A DNA stretch of 64,000 nt from Acephala macrosclerotiorum (Eukaryota; Ascomycota; Leotiomycetes; Helotiales; Mollisiaceae), in assembly GCA_014904845.1 (NCBI GenBank), contig MU119223.1:310001-374000 (forward strand), given 5' to 3'. Positions within the stretch are counted from its first letter, which is position 1. Each line of letters opens with the position of its first letter. A model generated the notes under the pieces. It searched no databases, was not told the origin of the DNA, and was given only the letters and a program-made list of their open reading frames with translations. Position numbers and translations under genes: made by a program. Positions 31,700 through 44,377 of this stretch are shown here, piece after piece.

Positions 31700-33449
31700 C
31701 TATGTACTCGATTCCCACGGCAGTGAGAAAGTCCCAACCCATTCCTCCACCTCACTCCTCAACTGCACAATCTCGCTCTCGTTCTCGCCCTCGCCAAGAT
31801 ACTCCAGGAAAGCTTTCACACTTCCAGGGTTCTTTCTGCCCTTCGCCTCAGCAGCTTCCTTTGCCGTCTTCTGTAATCTTTGAGTGATTGTAACTGCTCG
31901 ATTCACGACATCTGCAACGCGAACGAAATCTTCTGGCTGGAAACCTCGAGTCGTCATGGCTGGTGTACCCATTCTCAATCCACCTGGCTTCAAAGCTGAC
32001 TTATCACCTGGAACCGTGTTCTTGTTGCTTGCAACACCCACCAATTCTAGGACGCGCTCGACTCTGGCTCCATCAACACCTTGAGGTTTGAGATCAACGA
32101 GGACGAGATGATTGTCCGTGCCGCCTGAGACGATGGTATAGCCGAGTCCACCCTTGTCTTTAGGATCGCCCAATCTCTTTGCGAACGCCTTTGCATTTAG
32201 AAGCACTGCTTCTTGATATGCTCGGAACTCTGGGCTCTGAGCTTGCTTAAGCGCCACAGCCAATGCCGTAATGGTGTGATTATGAGGTCCACCCTGATGG
32301 CCTGGGAAGACCGAAGCATTGATAGGATCCTCAAGATTCCACATCTCTTGCTCGCCAGTCTTGGCATTGATTTTCCGTACTCCCTTCCTGAAGAAGATCA
32401 TAGCACCTCGAGGGCCTCGTAATGACTTGTGTGTAGTTGTAGTGACAACATCGGCGTATTCGAATGGAGTTGGGATGACCTTAGCGGCTACCAAACCAGA
32501 GATGTGTGCCATATCGGCTAGAAGGTATGCTCCGACCTTGTCGGCAATTTCTCTCATACGCTCGTACTCGATCAATCTACTGTAAGCCGACGTACCAGCA
32601 ACGATAATCTTCGGTCTGTATAGCATAGCCATCTCTTCCAACTTGGCGTAGTCTATGAGACCTGTACTCTCATCTAAACGGTATGGGAAGGTCTCGAAAT
32701 ATTTGGAGATGGCTGAGATCTTCTTGGTAGGTGTTTGGTATCCGTGTGAGAGATGTCCTCCATGTGGCAGGTCCAGGCCCATTATTCGATCGTGTGTATT
32801 TAAGAGAGCGGAGTATGCGTATAGGTTCGCGGGAGATCCGGATAGAGCTTCCAACAGTTAGTCAACGCCTTGCTGGTAGATATGCTTCACATACGCTGCA
32901 CATTGACACCCCATTCTGAATCCTTCAAACCAAATGTCTGCAGAGCACGGCTCTGGCATAACCTCTCTGCCTCGTCTATGAACTCGTTTCCACCATAATA
33001 TCTAGCTCCTGGGTAGCCTTCAGAGTATTTGTCTGCCAAGTGAGTCAGTGGAAAGTCACCCCACTATATCTCCAGTACGCACTCTGCATAACACTTCCAA
33101 GAGCATCGAGTACAGCTTGGGATGTGAAGTTTTCGGATGGAATGAGGTTGATGAAGTGCTTCTGCCTCCTTTTCTCCTGTGAATGTGTGAACAGCGAAGC
33201 TCTGATTCCAACGTTCTATGGAGTTATACCGATTGGAGGATATTCCATATTTGAGGATCTGCATGTTCGAGGTCGGCAGACAGGAGCTATTAAGAACAGA
33301 TTAGGACTAAATGGAACAATTTCGAAAGGGGTTACAATTACTTTCTGCTGCGACTCTGTCGTCATGGACGAAGCTAATCGTCTTGAAGGCCTCGCCCTCA
33401 TTAATGCAGCTCTGGCCAACGACCTGGAAGCTCCCTTGAAGAGCGACAT
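31700..33449 (-). CDS. Serine hydroxymethyltransferase
   Basis: This is a five-exon gene (33449-33342, 33286-33230, 33176-33083, 33032-32895, 32847-31700) encoding 514 residues. It converts serine and tetrahydrofolate to glycine and methylene-THF using PLP. The conserved text is restored across junctions: [45 protein letters not shown] and [18 protein letters not shown]. The PLP-lysine site is [15 protein letters not shown], and [16 protein letters not shown] is intact near the C-terminus. The N-terminus from the first ATG ([28 protein letters not shown]) is basic and amphipathic, consistent with mitochondrial import. A second ATG (MTTESQQK, residue 29) would give a cytosolic form. Intron 4 has a TTGACTAAC branch region. 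Confidence 0.95.
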
Positions 33450-34581
33450 GATGACCTCTACACACTCAGTCAATATCGGAACCAAACTCAGAACTCAATT
33501 GAACGTACCCTCACTTCATAAAGTATCCTCACGCACGGTTAGGGTTGGACGCCAGATAAAATGGACTTATTCTTCCCCGCCACAAAACCGGTGCAGCACC
33601 GTAGAATCGGGCTTAGCGTAATTTTGTTCGAATATATAGTAGCCCCATCTCGTCAAATCTCTGTCTTTTTTCTTTACACAACTAAAGCGGAATTGATGAT
33701 TGCCTTTACGACAGGTACAGCTCTGGCCTAACGGCGGGCGATGTTGCAATGTCTCCGGGCTCATATCACCACTCATTTGAGGGACAATGTGAATATATCT
33801 GATCCGTCACTGTTTGTGATTCTTCTTGAAACTCGTTTCTCGTTGACTTCTTCGACCTTCATACATGTTTCACTTGATTACTTGGGGTTGCAATGGGTAG
33901 GATTACTTCAGGAGTTTAGGAAATGGTGGAATCAACATTTGAGAGGATTTGGCGTTCATTCTTGATATTGTATTGCGGAGATAAGCTCGGGAAATTGGGA
34001 GCGGTGTCGGCATTGTCGCGTGGTGTATGTTGATGTATAAGACATACGTGTATTTATCTCAGTACAGGTTACGTTCAAAGGGTCGCTTTTTGTATTACTA
34101 CTTCCTACGCTCACTGGTGCTTTCGCGGCGTGTTGCTTGCGATCAGTTCGTGCGTGCGTATGTGTGCCCTATCTGAGGTGTTCCCGAACAGCCGTACACC
34201 AAACCCTGGGAGCATTCATCTATACTAAAATCCGTGAAGCTATTTAGCCCAAGGGTTGAAATAATGCACCCTGAAGCTTCGATCGAGAACTTCTGAGCCT
34301 ACTCTTCTGACTACTTGTGCAAAACATCTTCGGTTTCAGGACATTGTTGCTGCCATATATCGATGACACGGAGACATTTCGTGTCCAGGATTTGCACCTC
34401 ACAGTACACCAAGTATTGACAAGTCGATAAACATCACAAAATCGATAGGGACAGCTTCGGTTCGAGATCATGATACCATTTCGTGTATAATGCAAGAAGA
34501 ACGAGTCAAAGCAACCGGCCTTGAATTTTAGACCTTGCCAAATACACCCCGTATGCTGCCATATCACAAAACGAATCCGAT
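33450..34581. other. Intergenic DNA
   Basis: This is 1.1 kb between the SHMT start (-) and the L19 stop (-), so it holds the SHMT promoter and the L19 3' UTR. Short frames (33741-33965 plus, 34244-34567 minus) have no recognisable content. No RNA gene was recognised. Confidence 0.45.
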
Positions 34582-35440
34582 CTACTTCTCCTCAGCCTCT
34601 TCCTCATCACCGAACTGTGCGCGTTGCTTGGCGATCACTCTCTCCTGCTTTCTCTCACGGGCAGCCTTGGTCTTCGCACGCTTAGCGTCCATCTCCTCCT
34701 TCAGGACTCTCTCGCGGGCCTTCTCAGCCTTGGCTCGGTGGATCTGATAGCCTGTTAGCCTATGAACAGAATGGCCCTTCCAGGACAACTTACGTGCTCA
34801 ACCAAAGCCCTCTTGTGCTTGAAGGTGTTACCCTTGCTGAGGTGGTAGAGTTCGTGGTAGAGGTGCTTGTCGATCTTGCCACTGGCACGGTACTTGACTA
34901 GGAGACGGCGGAGGACACGGAGACGGCGCATCCAGACGACTTGGCTGTGAATATATCAGAATATGCCTCCATATCTCAACCTGCAACCATTTCGTACCTT
35001 GGCATACGAGCATCGGATGTACCCTTTCTCTTACCAAAACCACGGTGTCTACCAATTCGACGAGCAGCTGTGAGCTCACGGGCGCGGGATCGAGAGTGCA
35101 TGGTAACGGGCTTGCGGATAATGAGGCCATCTGCGACGAGTTTTCGGATGGTTTGGCGGGAGTTGGCATTGGAGATTTCGCTGGTCTCATTGGGATCGAG
35201 CCAGATCTTGCGCTTTCCACAGCCAATGACCGAGGCAGCCAAACGCTTCTGTGTAGTCAAATTATTGACCACTGTTGTGAGAAATTCATGTCAGCTTCGT
35301 TGATCTTGGCCGAGCATCGAGGAGGGGAAGATCAAAGGAGAATCAATGACGCATCTCCTGTTCCAACTCAGATTGACTCGGCGACAGCTCAATATTCCTG
35401 AATGCTTCGCAATATCACGAGGATTGGGTATAGGCTTACT
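34582..35440 (-). CDS. RPL19: 60S ribosomal protein L19 (eL19)
   Basis: The coding exons are 35440 (one base), 35271-34998, 34944-34794 and 34743-34582, giving 195 residues. The family sequence is unmistakable: [23 protein letters not shown], then [21 protein letters not shown], then [20 protein letters not shown], and a Lys/Arg/Glu-rich C-terminal helix. The frame upstream of GTCAATAAT has no ATG. Instead exon 1 ends ...CAAGA before a GTAAGC donor and the next exon starts TGGTCAAT after ACAACAG, so splicing of a 168-nt intron (35439-35272) creates ATG-GTC-AAT-AAT. eL19 is an essential large-subunit protein that forms inter-subunit bridges. Two CACGTG boxes lie upstream (35577-35582, 35732-35737). 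Confidence 0.93.
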
Positions 35441-35923
35441 CTTGACGAATTCCGGTGGTCGTCGGTGATGGTTGTCGGGGGTTGTCGATGGAGATTTCAG
35501 ATTTCGTTCGTGATCTCCAATTTCGAAAATGGAGTGTGTCGCGAAAGTGGGTCCAACAAGCGCTTGCCGCCGACTGCACGTGAGCCTAGGCAAAAATTCT
35601 CGTCGATGAAAGTGATAAATTAGATCTACAGTGGTTTGAGGCATAGGATGAGAAGTGTATACTTATTTGAGGATCGTAACTTTTACTGACCATTAATCAC
35701 AGACAGGTCATTACAAGAATGGAGTCTAAATCACGTGGGCGGCTGCACAACGGGCAAAGGGTGACCGCCGTTGGCTTGCGGCGTCGGAGATGGGTGTTAA
35801 AATTGCACGAAATGATAAATCGAAGGTTCAGAGTGTGTTCACGCAAGATTCCATTCATCTAGCTATGATCACGCCAGATGCAATGCACGCTTTTTGACCA
35901 CCATCATCCATGTCATATCTCAT
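35441..35923. promoter_or_regulatory. RPL19 promoter with two CACGTG boxes; GCN1 3' region
   Basis: CACGTG cores occur at 35577-35582 and 35732-35737, about 140 and 290 bp upstream of the split start codon. The L19 non-coding first exon ends at 35441. In Pezizomycotina, Cbf1-type sites are frequent in ribosomal-protein gene promoters (family knowledge); use here is inferred. Confidence 0.5.
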
Positions 35924-38900
35924 TTACTCATCAAAAGCGCCTTCACCAAGATCCACCCTCCCTACAGACCAAATCTCCTTTTCGTCATCAACCTCATCAT
36001 TAGAAAGGCCCAAACCGCCTTGACCGCCTTCAGCCTCTTTCCTCTCTCGTGCAGTATTTCCGAGCCTGAGTGCCACACGCTTGAAATAATCCTGCATACT
36101 TCGCTTTTGATTCGGAGCCAGGTCTTGAGAAGCAATATACTTGTCAAACACTTTGCTCTCGTCGTCTACAACATTGAAAAGTGCCATGAATGCTGCTTCC
36201 GCAGCCAACTTGATGGGAATGATCGAGTCTCGAACGCTGGCGAAGACGGGGAGGGCCAGTAGCGGGAGGTGAGGACGGGCGAGTTCCATATGTTGTCGGC
36301 ATACAGTACGTACAACAACTAGGGCGAGACGTCGAGTATCTGCAGAGTTCCCTGGTTGTATCAAATCGGCAAGAGTTTCAAACAGTGGCTTGATTGTTTC
36401 ATAGTCACTGCTACGCGAATCGGTGAGGAAATATTTTCCAGTTGCGAGAACACAATTGTCCGAGATGAAGTTCTAAATCCTGTTAGTAGTATTCACACAC
36501 CCGCAGGAAAGGTAAACTTACGTTCTTGTTTTGCATACCTTCGCAGAGGCTTTGGGGCAAGCCATCGGCAAAGGCAGTCTCAGTCAGAGAGGCTGGCGAC
36601 TCGAGGAGTACAGCATTCAGAGCAAGCACAGATGACTGAGTGAAGTGACTAGGCAGAACTCGATTCTTGATGAGAATGGCGGCACTTTCTGTAGGCACAA
36701 CCTTAATCAGAGCTCCAAGTAGCTTGGCGTTTGTGATAGCCATAGAGACATCATTGTCCTCAGGATCGGTGTCGATGAGGCTGAGTACAGCGCTTCGAGA
36801 TGCCTCGCTCATGTTCGCTCCCGCCTTGCTGATAACTTCGTAAAGAGCCTTCAGCATAGCATTGCGCACGCCTGCATCAGATGTCCTTGATCCAGTGACT
36901 AACTCAGCAATAAGAGGGTCGATTCGAGGTGTGAGTGTGATCAATGTACCAAGGGCCTTTGCTGCCCGGGTTCTCAAGATTTCGCTTGATGTATCTGCAA
37001 GAGATTTGGCGAATGTCCTTTGAAGTTGAGGTAGGAAAGGCTTCAAGAATGTCGGAATCTTTTCGAGAAGATTGTTCAAGGTCAGCAAGATTGCCGCCTT
37101 GACATCGATGGAGCGTTCAGATACCACTCTGATCAATGGTCCAGTAATTTGAGTGACAAATGGCTTCAAAGCATCACCGCTTGTGCGATCAACAATATCC
37201 GAGATGGCAAGAGCGGACTGCGTTCTCTGTTCTGCGGTACCGTTCATTAAACCTTGCAAGAAGATAGGCAAGATGGCATTGATGCCCTTGGGCAGACTGA
37301 AACCTGGAAGATTTGACCCTGCAACGCCAACATGCTGCAGAATTTGCCGCGTGGAATGTACGAGAGCCTCCATTTCTTCCTTCTTAAGATGCTTCGTGAA
37401 TTCATTCAACGCAGTCCAAGCAGCCGTAACAACTGCTGGATCTCTGTCATCGAAAGAGATGAGAAGAGCTCTGATGATGTCTTGGTTGTAGCGGGAGTAG
37501 TCCACTGTGGCGGAAGCAAAGAATTTTGCGAGATGGTAATCTGTAGCCGCTCTTCTTCTGTGATCATCATGCTTCGAAAGACCAAGCAAGACACTCATGG
37601 CTGTATTCAGACCGTCAAATTCATCAATCGAAAGGATGACTGTGTCAAATGATGCATCAAGATCTGCGAGTAGTTCGTCATCCTTGCAAGAAATGATATT
37701 ATCCATAAGGGCATTTAGGATTGTAGGTAGTCTTCGAGTCATGGCAGAACCAGCGACAGTAGACAAAGATGCTAGCGCTTTGGCATTGAAGGCCGAGATT
37801 GGCGAAGTAGTCAGAGTTGGGATCAAATTCGGCAATATGATGTTAGATCTTGTCGTCTCGGTGAGCAATGTCAAGAGCGCGGACAGAGCATTGTCTGCTT
37901 CTTCGTCTGTGCGTAGCAGGTTCAAGAGGTAAGGCAGCACTTGGTCGACAGCTCTCTTGCCAAGAATCTGTTGCAATGAATCGAAAGCTTCTGCTGCAGC
38001 TTCGCGGACCTCTTCATCAGAATCGATAAGAGCCGTGCGGACAACTGATATCAGAGTCTTCTCATGATCCTCTAGAGCTTCAGGAGAGGCCGATGAGATT
38101 AGTTCGCGCAGAGCAATGCATATGCCTTGCTTGGCATCGGTATCTGTTGACGTCTGAAGTCCTTCTTCGAGTGTAGGGAGCAAGCTAGATAGAACCCCAT
38201 CACCAGCCTTGCGAATTAATTCGCCAAGCGCAGTACCCGCGATGACTTTCTGCTCCATGTTGGAGCTTCCTAGTCGGCGGATGATGAGCTGAGTCAATGT
38301 TGGAATAAGCTCCTTCAGGGTTCTTGGGCTGGCCACAAGAGCCTTCCAGACATTGACTGCGGCGGTACGGACCATTCCAGAGGTATCGCAGCGGCAGATG
38401 TAAAGAGATGAAAGAACCTTGTTCCGCTTCTCCTCACCAAGAACTTCCAGTAGTGATGCTCCAGCTTCCTGGGCACCTTCTTCAACCTCGTCCTGCTCTG
38501 TGTTCGCGTTGATGCCAGTCAGGTTGAATAACAAGTCGCCGACTAATTCCACGGAGCTGAGACGAATTCTGTAGCTGTCATCAGCAAGACCACGCTCTAA
38601 TTCTGGCAACAAAAGATCGATAGCTCGGGTTGCGAAGTTCTTGACGAGAAGACGTCCAGCTCGAAGGGAGGTATCACGAATCGACTCAACATCGTCAGCA
38701 AGACCTGCGAGAATTGGAGGAATGATCTTGCTGAGATAGTTTGCGAAACTGTTGCCAAAGCAGACAGGCAAGAAGATGAAGAGCGACATGAAGCCCTCGC
38801 GCACGGAAGGTTTGGCAGACGCAACGTTCTGTAGGATGGTGGGCAGTGTTTCTTCCAGGCGGCCAGTTCCAAGACCAGCGAGAACCTCACTGAGAGCCTG

Positions 38901-41900
38901 AGCGGATCCAAGACGATCCCCAGCACCAGTGTCTGACTTTAAGGTCTGCATCAATCCTGGGATGAGATCTGGTAAGGCGTCTTCGCCAAGCTTCTCGATG
39001 AGCGAACCAAGAGCCTTCGAGGCAGTAGCACGTGTAGTGGGAACAGGATCAACGACAGCAATCTTGAGACCAGCGACGAGAATTGGAAGATGAGAAATCA
39101 AGTCCTTTCGCTCAGTCAAGTGTGCCAAGCTACCAATGACCTGAGCAGATTTTCGCTTGGTCCCTGACCGGTCCCCGAGTCCACGTTCCAGAATACGAAC
39201 CACAAGGGCAAGTGAAGGTGCATCCAAGTAGTGAACAAATTGAACCTTGATGAGGGAGTCTAAGGCGTCGTCGGTGTATTTCGTTGGATCGCTGAGAGCC
39301 TTGAGCAGTACGTCTACAAGACCTTTGATTTCTGGGTTGCTGATGACTTCACCAAAGCGTTTCAAACTTCGATTGGCTCCTAGTCGGACTTCCTTGTGAC
39401 TGTCGTTGAGAACGCTAGTCAACGGCGGAATAATCTCAGGCAAGCTTTGGGCTAATTGTTGAGGGTCAAGGTAGGCCATAGCACCTAGGAGATCACAAGC
39501 TCCTTTCTTACTTCGCCATTGCTGATCATCAAGGCCTTCCAAGAGCGTGGGCAATATTCGCTTCACACCGTACGAGCTCAAGCTTGCAAAACAGGCCTTT
39601 GCGGCGGCTAAGCAACCCTCTCGCACATCAGCGCTGGCATCGCCAAAGCTAGATAGGAGCTGAGGAACAATCAAGATGACATAAGGCTCAAAGTTTCGTC
39701 CCAGGATCGTTGACAAGAGCTCATATGCCAACAATGCACCCTCTCGATGATTGACGTCCTTTTTATTTTCAACCCCACCTTTCAATGTCGACATGATCCT
39801 GTACTCTCTGAGAGCAGATATGCCAGTACCGTGTACGATACCTGCAAGACCATATGCAGCACCGCGGCGAGCAGCATACTTCTTGGAGTTGAACAGTCGA
39901 TCAAGAACATGTTTGATGTATTCTGGGGTCTGCTCTCTCGATGCTCGAACGAGCGGTGGTAAACATTCTGCGACAGCGTATTGTACGGCTTCGGAAGGAG
40001 TACTCAGAGTCTCTAACAATCTCTCTACTACCTTTGGAACTCGAGAGTCTCCTGCCTTAAGATGGCGGGCAAGTGCACCATACATGATGATTACAGCTTC
40101 GTTGACTCGATCCGCAAACTCTGAGCCTTTGTCTGGAGCCTCAAGAGTATGTTCGAAGGTTCTCATGAGTTCTTCAACCTTGTCTTTGCCGTGTATTGCA
40201 ATGATGCTGGTAGCTGCTTCCACCATCTCTTCTCTCACATTAGGGTCTCTGTCGCCGAGAGGCCCAGCTTCAATTAGAAATCGCAAGAATGCATCAAGCA
40301 GAGTGACCTCAAATAGTGGAGCGAGCTCTTTAAACGCAAGAGCAACACCGTTTCTAGCTTCCCACGGGTCGGACAGGTCCATCTTTTTAGGCATGCCGTA
40401 CTCATCTAGCTGAGGTAGTCGTGGCTTTGCTAGCTCCTGGTATGAAGATTTCAAGCGTTCTAACACGCCCCGAAAGGTTGATGGCTGTATCTTCACGGCT
40501 TCCGCTAATGATCTGGCTGCGGCCCGCCTCAATTGCTTGTCAACGCTCTCGAGGTAAGGCAGCATCCGGAATGGGGAATCACTCGAGACTGTGAATTCGC
40601 TTTCTTCCCATATTTCACGCCCAACTTCCACGTTCTCATCCACATCATCGTGGCATGCAAGCCAAATTTCGTTGGAAAAGTCGAGCTCGCTCATATCAAT
40701 CTCAGCGCTGATAGATTGCAAGACAGAAGACCTAACTGAGACCTGGGGGACGATAGCTCCTCGAGCGAGAATTGCTATTTCGGCATCGCTTATGTTCGGG
40801 GCGATGCAGCGGCATAGGTCAGCGAGACAGTCCTTAACCATCTTGTAGTGCTGATTATAGTTCTGCATCGACGAGATCAAGACAGACAAGACCTCCTCGC
40901 GAGGTACCAGAACGTCAGAGCAGGCATCCGTATGGCAAGACAGGAACTCCAATGCCAAAACAATTTGAGCTTCTGCATCTTCAGTCTCGCCGAAGCCTCT
41001 CTCCCGGAGAACCAGGAAGACGAGGGGAAGGATGTAAATCAATGAGACAGTGTCGAAGGGACGCTGTTCTCCTGAGAAACGAAGTCGGTACAGCACTCTA
41101 GTAACTAATGCGCCAAGAGGCTCTTCCTCCAGATCCTCTGGAAGATGTGGGACATTGAGAGCTCTCAGAGTTGCGATACCGATGAAAGGTCTCAAAGCGC
41201 CAACTCGGCTAGGCAGTCGTTCAGCGCAGGCAATATATGCATCGGGGGCTGCATTGCCAGTAATCAGCCCAGCACCAGCGTTGATGACATCTACTAATGC
41301 CTTCACTGCGGGTCCCATCCAAAGGCCTGCTTCGGTCGGAGGTCCTGTTGCTAAGCTCGTGATAATGCCAAACCCACGGAGGAGCTTGGCTTGAAGATAT
41401 TCGATTTGCAACCGGATAGCAGACTCCTTCTTCAACTGAGCGTTAACCTTGGCCATCTCTTCAGGGGTGAGCTTCTTCTGCTGTCCTTTCTTTTGTGCGA
41501 GCTGGGCGCGTAGCTCCTCCTCCCACTTCAGCGTATCGTAGTCCTTTGTGTTCTTATTTGGGGCGTAACTTTGGGACTTGGAGGCGAGGACATCTACGAA
41601 AGCAGTCCCTTCTTCCGTTCTGAAGATAGCTGCTTCTGTGGGGCCGATATTAGCTAGCTGACTTGAATCAAGGTCCTGTTCTATAAGCTCCACAATTCTG
41701 GGAGTCATGACATCTGGTGCAACAAAAGCAAGTTCTGCTGCTGCTTGGAAAGCAGCACTCTTGACTTTGTCTGATCGTTGGTAGGTTGCCTGGACATAAT
41801 ATTAGCAGGTTCCTACGAAGAAATAAATCCTGTATTGAACGCACCTTTTCATCAAATCTAGTGCAGTCGAGTATCTGCTGCACTAGAGCATCTCCAGATT

Positions 41901-44160
41901 CTCTTGCGAGATTGCCTGGATCTACCTCAACTTTCAGACAAAGTTGGATCCAGCTCACTCGTGGCAAGAGCTCTGGGCGAGACAAGATTAATAATAGGGT
42001 CATCTGCTCCATCCTGGCGGACATCTCGACTGTAGCGTTGCGTTCTTTAATCTCTGCGGGAGACAAGCAGATCGACCTGACAACGTGATGAATGTTGTTA
42101 TTCTCCGTCTTAGCAAAGACGGCAGCACTATCCTTGTCGCCAGATTCAACCGAGTCTCGCCACCTCCATAGGCCAGATACAAGGGCTCTAGAAATTGCTG
42201 AGGGATTTTTGAGGTAAAGTCCAGACAGAACTTTAGCGGCTTCCTTTCTCACGTCTGGCTTGACGGTAGAGGAGCATATGCAGAATATGATGGCTTGAGA
42301 CCAAGCAACAGCACCAGGAGAGGAAGGATCGGTTGCAATGATATCGTCTGAAGTTGATGCAAGAGCTCGTAGAAGCCAATTGAAATCACCTTCATTTGCA
42401 AGCTTCCCGTAGATGCGCTGATTCAATAAGAATGACGGTTTAGGCTCCATGACCAAAGCTTGTTTCCCGATCTGAGCCTTCTTCAGCGCTGCATCGACCT
42501 TGGAATTGGAAAGCCGAGCAAGCTTTGCGTGGGCGATAGCTGTAAGAATAAAAGCACTGGTAATAAGGCCAGACTGTGCTGCGGCCAGAGGATTCGATGT
42601 GGACTCTTGCCAGGTGTCCATCAAAGCTGGAATCGCGGCTTCTGCAAGTTTAGATAGCCGAGCTTGCAAAACTCCATCGCTCTCTGTGACCCAGAAAAGC
42701 TCACCCAGTCGCATTGTCCATAGTCTCTTGATAGGCGCCTTCTTATCCGAGATGCCTTTGGTAAAAGCATCTATCACCTGCTTGTCTATATCCAATCCGT
42801 TTTGCACGCCCCAGCTTGCGTAATGAAGGAGTGCCAACGTCTCTGATGTTAGAGCTGCCTCATTCGCTTCTTTCCCCACAACAGTGGCAATAGCTGAAGA
42901 CATTTTGGTGGCCGAGGCTCGTGAGACTGGAAGTAAGGCAAGCATTTCGGCATGGTGAGCCCTTAGATCAGCAGAAGGCAATTTTCCGGTTTTGAGAGGG
43001 GTGATGATTTCTTCTGCAATTTGAGCAATGCCGTCCACGTCGTGACACTTAATGGCGGCAGCCCGAAACGCAGAAAGCGCGCCTTGGCGGATGGCAGCAT
43101 TGGTTGACTTGATATTGGAAAGTAGAGCTTTCAGAAGGTTGTTCTTAAGAATATTTGTAAGGTCTATCGAATCAGGTAGAGAATGGAATAGTGGCGTGGC
43201 CAGATCATTAAGTACTATCTCAGGTGCTCGGAGTAGAGCCTTCTCGAGAGCGGGAACGATCTCTTTATCTATATCCTCTTTTGTAGCAAATGCCTCGAAG
43301 AAGTCGCCTAGAGCGCTAGATATGTGGGTGGGTACCGGAGTCCGCGAGCCGATTACTTCTCGAACGTAAAATGTATAGTATTCGGATTTCTTATTTTCGG
43401 AGCATTCTTTCATCGAGGGAGATCCTGCGGAACCTTTAGATCTGTCGGGCTTTCTCGCACACGTTCCTGCGATGGCACCAAGCATGACAGCGTTCTTCGC
43501 AGAAGGCTGGGAGCCCTTCGAGCAGAGTTTCTGGATAGCTCCTTCAATTACACCTTTCCGTGTATCTGGGCTAGAGAAGGACTTCCTCAATCCTCGCCAT
43601 GTGACCAGCAGAGCACTGCTTTTGATTTTGCTTCGTGGGGACTCTCCGACACATAATTCAAGCACTCGAGCATGGCCCTCAAGTACTTGCAAGCCCCAAA
43701 GATCCCAGTAGTCGGTGCCAGTCAACTCTTGTAGCAGCGTGCTAAACCATTCCACCAGAACAAAAGCATTGCTGGGCGCGATTCCTGGCTTCAGAGTCTC
43801 GGCGTGAAGAGTCTTTATGAAGTCTGCTAATGCTGCAGGAGTACAGCCTGATCGAAAGACAAGTCTTATACATTGCTCAACAGCTCGACGTGAGGGGCGA
43901 TCGCGGTAGAAGGGATAGGTATTGAATAGAAGTTGTAGTAACGGAGGAAATAGCTTCGGGCTTACTTCTGTTTCAGTGTCCAGTTAGCAGATGAGCGTTT
44001 GATGCGGAGAATGAGATCTCAAACCATTCTTTGACAGTCTCTCCTCCAGAATGTGTAATTTGTCAATCCGGCGAGCAGTGGATGAAGAAGAAAGAGCAGC
44101 CTTGGTCGCAGTGAAATCCAGGTCCACCGAGCCTATTCCGTTGACCTCCACCTCAGCCAT
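35924..44160 (-). CDS. GCN1: GCN1, ribosome-bound activator of the eIF2-alpha kinase GCN2
   Basis: This is a four-exon gene (44160-44025, 43967-41845, 41789-36522, 36472-35924) encoding 2,691 residues, close to the 2,672 of yeast Gcn1. The protein is an almost unbroken array of HEAT-like helical repeats. The central eEF3-like region is recognisable (AAYGLAGIVHGTGISALREY, DQQWRSKKGACDLLGAMAYL, IPPLTSVLNDSHKEVRLGAN), as is the following GCN2-binding region (QVIGSLAHLTERKDLISHLP). Gcn1 senses stalled or collided ribosomes and passes uncharged-tRNA signals to Gcn2. Each intron closes in frame; the intron at 41844-41790 has a TGCTAAT branch. The last exon carries an acidic C-terminal tail. It is divergent from the DHX29-like helicase across 217 bp. 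Confidence 0.96.
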
Positions 44161-44377
44161 ATTATAGATTCGAGAAACTTATCATGACCTATGGTGTGCT
44201 CGCGATGGTCCACGTCCGTAGATGCAGTGGTTGCGAATTGAAGTTGGTCGCGTTTGTCAACGTTGATTTTTAGCGACTATTTTGCAAGAACGCTTTTTTG
44301 CCTACAGCAATTCAACACCCCGCATTGACATTGGACTTTTTGACAACCACAACAAAAAAACACAAGAGCAGTTCCGC
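44161..44377. promoter_or_regulatory. GCN1 / DHX29-like helicase bidirectional promoter
   Basis: This 217-bp spacer between divergent start codons must serve both genes. AC-rich, A-rich leader sequence precedes the helicase ATG. No specific factor site was recognised. Confidence 0.5.

Noticed and set aside
33040..33621. 193-codon plus-strand ORF
   Set aside because: It is antisense to SHMT exons 1-4, which are confirmed by family sequence across splice junctions.
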